DNA of 5,083 nt from Actinomycetes bacterium. GTDB taxonomy: Bacteria > Actinomycetota > Acidimicrobiia > Acidimicrobiales > RAAP-2. Below, piece after piece: positions 1-5,083 of the stretch. A model generated the notes under the pieces. It did no database searches. It was not told the DNA's origin and saw nothing but the letters and a program-made list of their open reading frames with translations. A program made the position numbers and the translations under genes. Position 1 is the first letter of the stretch; each line of letters begins with the position of its first letter. The stretch lies in NCBI GenBank assembly GCA_021795095.1, contig JAJYPU010000137.1, positions 1-5,083 of the forward strand, written 5' to 3'.

Positions 1-563
1 GGGGAGAGGGCGGTTCGCGCGGCCGCGCGCGTCGGGCGCGCGACGAATCGCCACGCGGCGGCGCCGGCGACCGTCGCGAGACAGGCGAGGATGATCACGA
101 GGCCGATACCGTGGCGGGCGTCGGTGCCGGTCGCCAGGGCGTGCACGAGGGCGATGGCGTAGGCGAGCCAACTGAACCAGTGGATGAAACGCCAACTGGC
201 GTTCGCGATGCGGGCCTTCAGCAGGCTCGAGGCCCACACGGCCACCATGAGGTCCAACGCGATCGCGCCCAGGGCGACCGGCAGCCGTTTGTAGGGCGAG
301 ATGAAGGGCACGACGACCGCGAGCGGGCCCGTGGCGACGTAACTGTCGATGACAGTGGTGACGATGTGGATCGCGAGGAACACGATGGCGACCGATGCGA
401 TCGTGCGGTGCAGTTCGTTGAGCTCGAAGCGACCAACGGTCGTGCCGCCCACGCGGTTCGCGACCAGTGTGCCCAGCGATACCACGAGCGTGAACAGGAC
501 CAGGGTGACCAGACCGGTGGCCCGGGTGGTGTACCACAGGTAGGGCGAGGTCAGGGCGATCAC
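1..563 (-). CDS. Ferric-reductase-like transmembrane protein, bis-heme b type (partial, runs off the left edge)
   Basis: The first 187 residues of a minus-strand membrane protein are present; the frame is open to the window edge, so its C-terminus is missing. Reverse-strand translation begins MIALTSPYLWYTTRATG and shows about five hydrophobic segments (roughly residues 15-36, 53-72, 95-114, 128-145, 153-172). Histidines 52 and 66 (LNELHRT, LAIHIV) and 128 and 141 (RFIHWF, ALVHAL) form H-X13-H and H-X12-H pairs, the spacing that coordinates two b-hemes in the ferric reductase/NADPH oxidase family. The expected role is moving electrons across the membrane. Start: GTG at 563-561, overlapping the apbE stop as GTGA, with AGGAGG seven bases upstream. 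The basic stretch after residue 171 may end the membrane domain; whether an FAD/NAD(P)H domain follows cannot be seen. The four-histidine pattern makes the family likely; exact substrate and partners are unknown. Confidence 0.8.
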   Translation of the reverse strand, partial: MIALTSPYLWYTTRATGLVTLVLFTLVVSLGTLVANRVGGTTVGRFELNELHRTIASVAIVFLAIHIVTTVIDSYVATGPLAVVVPFISPYKRLPVALGAIALDLMVAVWASSLLKARIANASWRFIHWFSWLAYAIALVHALATGTDARHGIGLVIILACLATVAGAAAWRFVARPTRAAARTALS

Positions 564-1459
564 GACGACTCCTCCTCGGCGGGCCAACCTCCGACGAACT
601 CCACGGTACCGTCGCGCCGCACGAGTCGTCCGGACCAGCCCGCCTGGGCGATCCGGTACGGGGCGTCCTCGCCCCAGAGCAGGGCGGCGGTGGCGAAGGC
701 GTTGGCGATCACGCACCGGTCGGCCGCGACGGTCGCGGTGGCGTAGGGGCCGTCGGCGACGAGACCCGTGCGCGGGTCGATGATGTGGTTCACGAGTCGG
801 CCACCGACGCGCCAGACGCGCGTCGCGATCGAGGACGTCGCGACACCGCCACCGTTGACCCGCACGCGCGGCTCGTCACCGGTGATCGTGAGCCGGTCGG
901 CGACGCCGATCACCCAGGGGCCGTCCGGCCCGGTACCTCGTACCGCGACGTCACCGCCGATCTCGACGACGACGCCACCGCGCGCGCCGACTTCGTCGGC
1001 GACCAGGTCGGCGGCGAGAGCCTTGGCGCTCGCGCCGAGGTCGAGCTGGCAACCGGGGGCGAGGCGCACCGTGCGCGCGTGCCGATCAACGTCGAGCGCG
1101 GCGATGCCCGGCGCGCCCTCGACGAGGGGCTCGACGAGGTCGATTCGTTCGCGAATGAGGTCGTAGTCGCGGTCGTAACCCCACGCGAGGAGGGCCGCCA
1201 AAACGGTCGGGTCACATAATCCATCGGTCGCCGCGAAGGCCGCGACGGCTGCGTCGAGCGCCTCGAGCAGGGTCGTCGACGCCGTCACGGTCTCGCCGGC
1301 GCTCGCGTTGAGCCGCGACAGCTCGCTGTCGGCGCGGAACCGGTTGCAGGCGGCGTCAATCTCGTCGATCACGCGCCAGAGGCACGCGGTGGCGAATGAC
1401 GCGTCAGCGGGCCGCTCGGTGGTGAGGGTCCCCGTCAGGCCCCAGGTGGCGAACTGCAT
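560..1459 (-). CDS. apbE: ApbE-family FAD:protein FMN transferase
   Basis: A 299-residue ApbE domain. The family transfers FMN from FAD to a Ser/Thr of target proteins in a Mg-dependent reaction. Family blocks in order: SELSRLN (45-51), TDGLCDPTV (78-86), DLGASAKALAAD (140-151), EIGGD (166-170), GVATSS (205-210), HIIDPRTG (225-232) and ANAFATA (252-258). The usual metal-binding Asp of ADAxxT is Asn253 here, and the usual K-G after the DLG block is K-A; from memory, divergent actinobacterial members often have Asn there, so this may be a subfamily trait. The domain starts almost at Met1, with no signal peptide or lipobox, unlike exported ApbE proteins. ATG 1459 lies three bases after the upstream stop, in the same frame, with no good ribosome site, so translation is probably coupled. 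The family call is firm; activity and target are inferred. Confidence 0.9.
   Translation of the reverse strand: MQFATWGLTGTLTTERPADASFATACLWRVIDEIDAACNRFRADSELSRLNASAGETVTASTTLLEALDAAVAAFAATDGLCDPTVLAALLAWGYDRDYDLIRERIDLVEPLVEGAPGIAALDVDRHARTVRLAPGCQLDLGASAKALAADLVADEVGARGGVVVEIGGDVAVRGTGPDGPWVIGVADRLTITGDEPRVRVNGGGVATSSIATRVWRVGGRLVNHIIDPRTGLVADGPYATATVAADRCVIANAFATAALLWGEDAPYRIAQAGWSGRLVRRDGTVEFVGGWPAEEESS
571..576 (-). promoter_or_regulatory. Shine-Dalgarno of the ferric-reductase-like gene, inside the 3' end of apbE
   Basis: The minus strand reads AGGAGG, followed by seven bases and then GTG at 563. This perfect site lies within the apbE codons for the Glu-Glu-Glu run near its C-terminus. 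It settles the GTG start and the four-base overlap. Confidence 0.75.
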
Positions 1460-1462
1460 CGA

Positions 1463-1771
1463 TCAGTAGCACACCGTGGAGCCCGATGGCGTGGTGTAGC
1501 AGGCCGTCGTCGTTGTCACGGGGGCCGTGGTCGGCGGCGTGTAGACCGTGCCGGGCGTCTGGGTCACGGCCGACGACGGCTGGGTCGTCGTGGTCGTGGG
1601 CGAGGACGTCGTGGCCGGTTGCGGGGCGACCACGGGCTTGGCCGTACTCGCGGCGTACCCGACGAACGCGCCCGACGCGACGCCCGAGCCGATGAGGACG
1701 GTCTGGGTCATCGTGCGGACCCGGGCGAAGCGGCGGTCACGTTGTTGGGGGGTGCGAGGGTAGGTGCGCAT
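1463..1771 (-). CDS. Small membrane-anchored Pro/Thr-rich protein upstream of apbE
   Basis: A 102-residue protein I cannot assign to a family. It has a basic N-terminus (Arg-rich, residues 1-20), one small-residue-rich hydrophobic segment (about 22-42), then a Pro/Thr/Ser/Val-rich tail (46-90) and a final segment CYTTPSGSTVCY (91-102) with two cysteines. By the positive-inside rule the tail should face outward. It resembles the anchor-plus-linker front end of actinobacterial FMN-binding or ApbE proteins, without the folded domain. SGST near the end loosely recalls the [S/T]-G-A-[S/T] sequence flavinylated by ApbE, but the Asp and Ala are absent. ATG 1771 has AAAGGA seven bases upstream. The stop is followed by TCG and the in-frame apbE ATG, so it may be a detached N-terminal anchor of ApbE. 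The start and ribosome site make it very likely to be translated; function is unknown. Confidence 0.75.
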   Translation of the reverse strand: MRTYPRTPQQRDRRFARVRTMTQTVLIGSGVASGAFVGYAASTAKPVVAPQPATTSSPTTTTTQPSSAVTQTPGTVYTPPTTAPVTTTTACYTTPSGSTVCY

Positions 1772-1778
1772 GGGGATT

Positions 1779-1784
1779 TCCTTT
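1779..1784 (-). promoter_or_regulatory. Shine-Dalgarno of the small anchored protein
   Basis: The minus strand reads AAAGGA, seven bases before ATG 1771. It supports this start and independent translation of the small gene after the 75-base gap that follows the kinase gene. Confidence 0.6.
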
Positions 1785-1846
1785 AGAGAAAGTCTGACAC
1801 CCGCCGCTAAGCGAGGTGGGAGCGCTAGGTAAGAAACTCGTCAAAA

Positions 1847-3202
1847 TCAGTCGGTGGCGTCGGCCTCGACGGTCGGCAGGACGATAGTGAAGCGCGCACC
1901 GCCTAGTTCAGGGTCCTCGTCGACGCGTACGGTGCCGCGGAACTCGTCGACGACCTGGGCGACGATGGAGAGCCCGAGACCCGATCCGGGCAGCGATCGG
2001 GCCGAGGCCGAGCGCCAGAACCGGTCGAAGACGTGGGGGCGTTCGTGCGCGGCGATCCCGGGACCCGTGTCCGCGACGGTGACGACCCCGTCGTTGGATC
2101 GTACCACGATACGACCGCCCTCGGGCGTGAACTTGACGGCGTTGGTCAAGAGGTTGCTGATCGCCCGCACGAGTCGGTCGTGTCGACCCATGACCACGGA
2201 CTCGGTGACGTCGACGTCGATGGCGATGTCTTTGATGCGCGCGTAGGTGCGCGCGGTGTCCACGCACTCGTCCACGCACTCGTCGAGGCGCAGGCGCTCC
2301 ACGTGGCCCTCGCTGCGATCGCCGCGCGACAGTTCGCCGAGGTCGGTCACGAGCGCCGCGAGCTCGTCCACCTGGGTGACCATGTCGTCGGTGAGCTGGC
2401 GAAGGTCGTCGGGCGCGAGCTCGTTGGCTCGCGAGAGCACCTGGGCGTTGGTGCGAAGGCTCGTGAGCGGCGTGCGCAGCTCGTGGCTGGCGTCGGCGAC
2501 GAGTTGACGCTGCAGGTCCTCGCTGGACTGCACCGAGTTCATCAGCCGGTTGAAGACCCGTCGGAGCCGTCCGAGCTCGTCGGGCCCTCCCTCGTCGATA
2601 CGCCGCGAGGTGTCGCTCGTCTCGGCGACCTCCTCGATCTCGTTGGTGACCGTCTCGAGCGGGCGCAGCGCCGCGCGCGCGATGAGTAGACCGAGCACGA
2701 GGGCGAGCAGCAGGCCGCCGGCGGCGACCGCGAGCAGCGTGCTCGCCAGGTGGCGCAGCTCGCCGACCTGGCCACTGATGTTGACGACGAACAGTTCGGC
2801 CGAGGTGGTCGAGACCGTGCACAGGCCGGTCTGACAGGTGACCACCGACTTGGCGGGCAACGGCACGATGAGCTCGCGATAGGACTCACCACCGAAGGTG
2901 ACCGTGCGCAGGGTCTGGCCGGCGTGACCGCGCGCGATGGCGAGGATCGTGGCGTCGATGGGGACGTTCGAGGTGGGGATCGTCGTGCCGCCGGCCAGGA
3001 CTAGCTCGAAGTAGGCCCCGGTCACGCGGCTCTCGTCGCCGACGGTGTGAGACGTGGGGGACTGCGCCGCCTGGATCAACGACTCATCCACGGAGCGCAG
3101 CAGGGCGTCACGGGTCGTGAGGAACGACGCCAGACTGGCCAGGATGACGGCGATCGCCGCCACGCCGACCGTGGCACTGATGACCCGGAAGCGGAAGGTC
3201 AC
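1847..3202 (-). CDS. Membrane sensor histidine kinase, MprB-like
   Basis: A 451-residue transmembrane kinase, the sensor partner of the adjoining response regulator. Order: TM1 (about 7-28), external sensor domain (29-152), TM2 (about 153-175), HAMP linker (176-228), HisKA helix with the phospho-accepting His240 in SHELRTPL, and an ATPase domain with N-box NLLTNAVKF (350-358), G1 DTGPGI (378-383), F-box FDRFW (392-396) and G2 GSGLGLSIV (406-414). All catalytic boxes look intact, so it should autophosphorylate. The external domain holds Cys123 and Cys128 (CQTGLC), the only cysteines there, which could form a disulfide. Start is GTG 3202, overlapping the regulator stop as GTGA, with no strong ribosome site, so translation is probably coupled. 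Layout and length match MprB-type actinobacterial kinases. The stimulus is not known; context suggests an envelope or redox cue. Confidence 0.95.
   Translation of the reverse strand: MTFRFRVISATVGVAAIAVILASLASFLTTRDALLRSVDESLIQAAQSPTSHTVGDESRVTGAYFELVLAGGTTIPTSNVPIDATILAIARGHAGQTLRTVTFGGESYRELIVPLPAKSVVTCQTGLCTVSTTSAELFVVNISGQVGELRHLASTLLAVAAGGLLLALVLGLLIARAALRPLETVTNEIEEVAETSDTSRRIDEGGPDELGRLRRVFNRLMNSVQSSEDLQRQLVADASHELRTPLTSLRTNAQVLSRANELAPDDLRQLTDDMVTQVDELAALVTDLGELSRGDRSEGHVERLRLDECVDECVDTARTYARIKDIAIDVDVTESVVMGRHDRLVRAISNLLTNAVKFTPEGGRIVVRSNDGVVTVADTGPGIAAHERPHVFDRFWRSASARSLPGSGLGLSIVAQVVDEFRGTVRVDEDPELGGARFTIVLPTVEADATD
2258..2284. repeat. Short tandem repeat, 12-bp unit, inside the kinase gene
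   Basis: The unit gtccacgcactc occurs twice in tandem plus three bases. On the minus strand it encodes DECVDECVD (residues 307-315) between the HisKA and ATPase domains. The protein length here looks normal for the family, so this may be chance helical periodicity and not a recent expansion. Confidence 0.6.
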
Positions 3203-3900
3203 GAGGTCCGCAAGGCGTACCCAACCCCACGAATCGTCTGGATCAGGCGGGGCTCTGACGCCTCTTCGAGCTTGCGACGCAGGTAGCCGATATACACCGC
3301 GAGCGAGTTCGTGCCCGAATCGAAGTTGTAGCCCCAGACGAGGTCGAGGATCTGGTCACGGGTGAGCACCTGGCGGGGGTGTTGGAGGAAGAGCTCCAAC
3401 AGGTCGAACTCGATCTTGGTCAACTCGATCCGGCGGTCACCCCGGTAGACCTCGCGGGTGTTGGGGTTGAGCGTGAGGTCCTCGAAGCGCAGCACGCTCA
3501 CCTCACCGTCGCTCACGCTGTGCCGGCGCAGTAGCGCCCGCAGGCGCGCGAGCAGCTCGGCGAGGTCGAAGGGCTTGACCAGGTAGTCGTCGGCGCCGAC
3601 GTCCAAACCCGCGACCCGGTCGTTGACCGCGTCGCGGGCGGTCAGCATCAGTATCGGGGTCGCGTCACCCGCGCGGCGGATGCGCCGGCAGACCTCCAGT
3701 CCGTCGATGTCGGGTAGTTGCAGGTCGAGCACGATCGCGTCGGGGGCTCGGAGCTGAATCGATTTGAGGGCCGAGCCGCCGTCCTCGAAGAGGCCGACCT
3801 CGTAGGTTTCCATGCGCAACGCCCGCCCGAGCGCAGTCCGGATGGCGCCGTCGTCGTCGACAATCGCGATATACGAACTGGGGCTGGGGGCCGTCGTCAC
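3199..3900 (-). CDS. OmpR/PhoB-family response regulator, MprA-like
   Basis: The DNA-binding partner of the downstream kinase. Counting from GTG 3900 (233 residues): a receiver domain with acidic triad Asp15-17 (IVDDDGAIR), phospho-acceptor Asp59 (IVLDLQLP), Thr87 (LTARD) and Lys109 (LVKPF), then a winged-helix domain from about 137 with the recognition-helix region [16 protein letters not shown] and wing [12 protein letters not shown]. All phosphorylation residues are present. The frame also offers GTG 3915, adding five residues (MKEGD). I prefer 3900 because AGAAGG (3905-3910) lies four bases before it, whereas nothing suitable precedes 3915; the spacing is short, so 3915 is not excluded. 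It is first in a likely operon with the kinase (4-base overlap), and possibly with the small protein, apbE and ferric-reductase-like genes. Members often control their own operon; here that is inference. Confidence 0.95.
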   Translation of the reverse strand: MTTAPSPSSYIAIVDDDGAIRTALGRALRMETYEVGLFEDGGSALKSIQLRAPDAIVLDLQLPDIDGLEVCRRIRRAGDATPILMLTARDAVNDRVAGLDVGADDYLVKPFDLAELLARLRALLRRHSVSDGEVSVLRFEDLTLNPNTREVYRGDRRIELTKIEFDLLELFLQHPRQVLTRDQILDLVWGYNFDSGTNSLAVYIGYLRRKLEEASEPRLIQTIRGVGYALRTS

Positions 3901-3946
3901 GTCGCCTTCTTTCACCGGTAGGGCCAGGCTCTAGTGTGGCTGGTTG

Positions 3947-3974
3947 GTATTAACCGACTGCGTTGATTCGTTAA
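3947..3974 (-). promoter_or_regulatory. Candidate promoter of the two-component operon
   Basis: The minus strand has TTAACG (3974-3969) and TAATAC (3952-3947) separated by 16 bases, each a partial match to the sigma-70 type -35 and -10. This would start transcription around 3940, giving a leader of about 25-40 bases before the regulator start. Recognised by eye only. Confidence 0.3.
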
Positions 3975-3978
3975 GAAT
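3950..3978 (+). promoter_or_regulatory. Candidate promoter of tRNA-Gln
   Basis: The plus strand has TTAACC (3950-3955) and AAGAAT (3973-3978), 17 bases apart, each four of six to consensus. A start near 3985 would leave about 19 bases of 5' leader before the mature tRNA. It overlaps the opposing candidate promoter, so the two could not be occupied together. Confidence 0.25.
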
Positions 3979-3985
3979 TCACGAA
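3967..3985. repeat. Small inverted repeat, possible operator
   Basis: TTCGT and ACGAA arms are separated by nine bases. It covers the minus-strand -35 candidate and the plus-strand -10 candidate. Five-base arms can arise by chance, and OmpR-type regulators more often use direct repeats, so an operator role is only a suggestion. Confidence 0.25.
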
Positions 3986-4003
3986 GACTCGTTTGTACTG
4001 TAG

Positions 4004-4076
4004 TGGCGGGTAGTTCAATCGGCAGAACAGCGGACTTTGGATCCGAAGGTTGGAGGTTCGAGCCCTCCCCCGCCAG
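4004..4076 (+). tRNA. tRNA-Gln, anticodon TTG
   Basis: A full cloverleaf can be drawn. The acceptor TGGCGGG (4004-4010) pairs with CCCGCCA (4069-4075). The D-stem is GTTC/GAAC. The anticodon stem is 4030-4034 with 4042-4046; its outermost pair (G4030-A4046) is mismatched. The loop CTTTGGA has anticodon TTG at 4037-4039. The T-arm is GGAGG TTCGAGC CCTCC. The discriminator is G4076, and CCA is encoded at 4077-4079. TTG reads CAA (and possibly CAG by wobble). It is the only plus-strand gene here and ends eight bases from the tail of the opposing hydrolase gene. Confidence 0.96.
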
Positions 4077-4087
4077 CCACCGAGAAT

Positions 4088-4990
4088 TTAAGGCCGCGGG
4101 CAGAGCCGCTCGAGGAGCGCGGCCAACTCGAGCGGGGCGTCGCCCTGTATCGAGTGGCCGGCGTCGGCGACGTGCACGACGGTCGCGTCGGGTCGACGGC
4201 GGCGCAGTTCGGACTCGTCCTCGTCGTCAACGACCGACCCCGACGCCATCCCACGGATCAGGGTGAGTGGAGCGCGAATCGCGCCGAGGAGGTCCCAGAG
4301 GTCGGCGGCGTCGGGCTCGCCGGCGTCAATCGACGGGTGCTGCTGGTGGCGCCAGACCCACGAGCCGTCGGGCCGCTGGATGGCGTTGTGCAAGATCCCG
4401 CGCCGCAGCGACGAGACCGATCGCGTCGGATTGAAGCGAACGGTGCGCTCGAGCAGTGAGTCGAAGTCGTCGAAGGTCTTCGGCCCGTTCACGAAGTCGG
4501 TGATGTGGTGCGCTTTGGTCGCGTTCACGCCAGGGGTGATGTCAATCAGTACCAAGGACGAGACGAGGTCGGGACGCGTAGCGGCGAGCACGATGGCGGT
4601 GAGCCCACCCAGGGACATGCCGACGATGGGCAACGGGGGTGTGGTCACCTGGGAGAGGGCCGTCGCGACATCGTTCGCGTGACTGCGAAAGGCGGCGGAC
4701 CCGGCGGGGCTGGCGTCGGAGTGGCCGTGACCGGGCAGGTCGATCGCCACGAGGGGCCGCTGCATCGCGAGGGCCACCGTGTCGAACGTGTGCGCGTTCT
4801 GTGCGCCACCGTGCACCAGGACGAGTTCGGGGGACGCGTCACCCCAGCGCAGCCCGCTCACCTGTCGCAGTCCGTCGACGGCGACGAAGAACCGCTGGAC
4901 GGCCGGGATGGGAACCTCCAGGCCCCACTCCGCGAGGTTCTCGTGGAAGTACGCGAACTCGTTGTAGTCGTAGCTACCCACCACCGGCAT
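4088..4990 (-). CDS. Alpha/beta-fold hydrolase
   Basis: A 300-residue single-domain alpha/beta hydrolase, probably cytoplasmic (no signal peptide). Visible motifs: oxyanion loop LVHGG (58-62), DLPGHGHSD (84-92), nucleophile elbow GMSLGG with Ser126, and C-terminal AGHS with His279. The acid is less clear: the position after strand 7 (RGMASGS, 246-252) lacks an obvious Asp, whereas Asp150 (LVLIDITPG) after strand 6 is a good candidate, as in some relatives. The substrate cannot be told; esters, lactones or C-C bonds are all handled by this superfamily. ATG 4990 lies on the edge of a perfect 19-bp inverted repeat and has no ribosome site; the following residues (DYNEFAYFHENLAEWGL) look like real coding sequence, so the true start is near here. 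It follows the partial gene at the right edge by 25 bases, suggesting an operon, and ends tail to tail with the tRNA. Confidence 0.92.
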   Translation of the reverse strand: MPVVGSYDYNEFAYFHENLAEWGLEVPIPAVQRFFVAVDGLRQVSGLRWGDASPELVLVHGGAQNAHTFDTVALAMQRPLVAIDLPGHGHSDASPAGSAAFRSHANDVATALSQVTTPPLPIVGMSLGGLTAIVLAATRPDLVSSLVLIDITPGVNATKAHHITDFVNGPKTFDDFDSLLERTVRFNPTRSVSSLRRGILHNAIQRPDGSWVWRHQQHPSIDAGEPDAADLWDLLGAIRAPLTLIRGMASGSVVDDEDESELRRRRPDATVVHVADAGHSIQGDAPLELAALLERLCPRP

Positions 4991-5019
4991 CGTAGAAGAC
5001 GCCGGTGGTGGGTAGCTAC
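4970..5019. repeat. Perfect 19-bp inverted repeat, 12-base loop, spanning the hydrolase start
   Basis: The left arm gtagctacccaccaccggc (4970-4988) and the right arm (5001-5019) are exact reverse complements around the loop atcgtagaagac (4989-5000). In minus-strand RNA the hairpin would include the upstream gene's stop (TAG 5018-5016), the whole 25-base intergenic stretch, the hydrolase ATG (two bases in the loop, G in the stem) and its first six or seven codons. No T-run follows on either strand, so it is not a typical intrinsic terminator. A translation-controlling hairpin, an operator, or a sequencing fold-back artefact are the options. Confidence 0.9.
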
Positions 5020-5083
5020 ACCTCGGCTGACTCGGCGGCCGGTTGGACTTCGTCGCTCTGGGCCGCGCGCTGCTCGGCGACCT
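5016..5083 (-). CDS. C-terminal end of an unidentified protein (partial, runs off the right edge)
   Basis: An open frame enters from the right edge and ends at TAG (5018-5016). The 21 visible residues, VAEQRAAQSDEVQPAAESAEV, are Ala/Glu/Gln-rich, charged and probably disordered, as is common for bacterial protein tails. Evidence that it is a gene: the frame is open to the edge, composition is protein-like, and it is collinear with and 25 bases from the hydrolase start. Its stop lies in the right arm of the 19-bp inverted repeat. Too little is present to name a family. Confidence 0.5.
   Translation of the reverse strand, partial: VAEQRAAQSDEVQPAAESAEV

Larger units (their letters stand above)
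3916..4003. promoter_or_regulatory. Divergent intergenic region between the response regulator and tRNA-Gln
   Basis: An 88-base gap, visibly more AT-rich than its surroundings, from which the regulator operon (minus) and the tRNA (plus) are transcribed apart. It must hold both promoters unless the tRNA is read from further upstream. It contains promoter-like hexamers on both strands that overlap, and a small inverted repeat (3967-3985) placed over the minus-strand -35 candidate. Confidence 0.6.

Noticed and set aside
111..746. Plus-strand frame of 211 codons opposite the ferric-reductase-like gene and the apbE 3' end
   Set aside because: The opposite strand encodes recognisable membrane and ApbE sequence; this product is charged low-complexity with no family features.
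1460..1468. Selenocysteine at the TGA between the small protein and apbE
   Set aside because: I see no convincing SECIS-like hairpin right after the TGA, and other genes here use TGA as an ordinary stop.
1800..1820. Short stem CCCGCC/GGTGGG after the kinase gene as a terminator
   Set aside because: Only six pairs, with a G-U pair on the plus strand and an A-C mismatch on the minus strand that would matter, and no T-run.
2258..2284. Tandem 12-bp repeat as a recent coding expansion
   Set aside because: The encoded [10 protein letters not shown] fits the usual length and amphipathic pattern of this linker region in kinases, so no insertion is evident.
2033..2689. Long plus-strand open frame opposite the histidine kinase
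   Set aside because: It is antisense to conserved HAMP, HisKA and ATPase coding sequence, and its product is a low-complexity Arg/Val/Asp-rich chain with no domains; a GC-rich shadow frame.
1908..2822. 304-codon minus-strand frame inside the kinase gene
   Set aside because: Out-of-frame reading of the kinase giving an Arg/Ala/Gly-rich chain with no motif; the kinase frame has every expected box.
4092..4124. GC-rich stem GGCCGCG/CGCGGCC after the tRNA as a terminator
   Set aside because: No T-run follows, the loop is long, and the sequence is the coding 3' end of the hydrolase; similar stems are common in such GC-rich DNA.
4037..4459. Plus-strand frame starting inside tRNA-Gln
   Set aside because: It begins in the tRNA anticodon arm and runs antisense to the hydrolase; no ribosome site and no domain.

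Overview
The window is GC-rich bacterial chromosomal DNA, densely packed and almost all on the minus strand. It suggests a high-GC actinobacterium. The reasons are base composition, frequent GTG starts, an MprA/MprB-like two-component pair, and a flavin-transferase/ferric-reductase pair of a kind I associate with Actinobacteria. The exact lineage cannot be fixed from the sequence alone. No mobile elements, CRISPR or phage genes are visible.

The left four-fifths (1-3915) is one block of five minus-strand genes. In transcription order these are an OmpR/PhoB-type response regulator (3900-3199), its membrane histidine kinase (3202-1847, 4-base GTGA overlap), and, after a 75-base gap, a 102-residue membrane-anchored Pro/Thr-rich protein (1771-1463). 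These are followed by an ApbE-type FAD:protein FMN transferase (1459-560) and a ferric-reductase-like multi-spanning membrane protein (563 to the left edge, again with a GTGA overlap). The last protein carries four histidines with the H-X13-H and H-X12-H spacing of bis-heme b electron-transfer proteins. The inferred picture is a two-component system sensing an envelope signal next to a small membrane flavin/heme electron-transfer module. The kinase has a Cys-X4-Cys pair in its external domain, which could be a redox sensor.

The most unusual point is the junction between the small anchored protein and ApbE. Both are in the same reading frame, separated only by TGA-TCG. Readthrough, or repair of one base, would give a single protein with a basic N-terminus, one membrane helix, a Pro/Thr-rich linker and then the ApbE domain. 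As drawn, ApbE has no export signal.

Between 3916 and 4003 is a short AT-richer divergent intergenic region with promoter-like hexamers on both strands and a small inverted repeat. A plus-strand tRNA-Gln (TTG) with encoded CCA follows (4004-4079). Eight bases after it, tail to tail, is a minus-strand alpha/beta hydrolase gene (4990-4088). Its start codon sits in a perfect 19-bp inverted repeat with a 12-base loop (4970-5019). The same repeat contains the stop codon of the next upstream minus-strand gene, of which only the last 21 codons are in the window.
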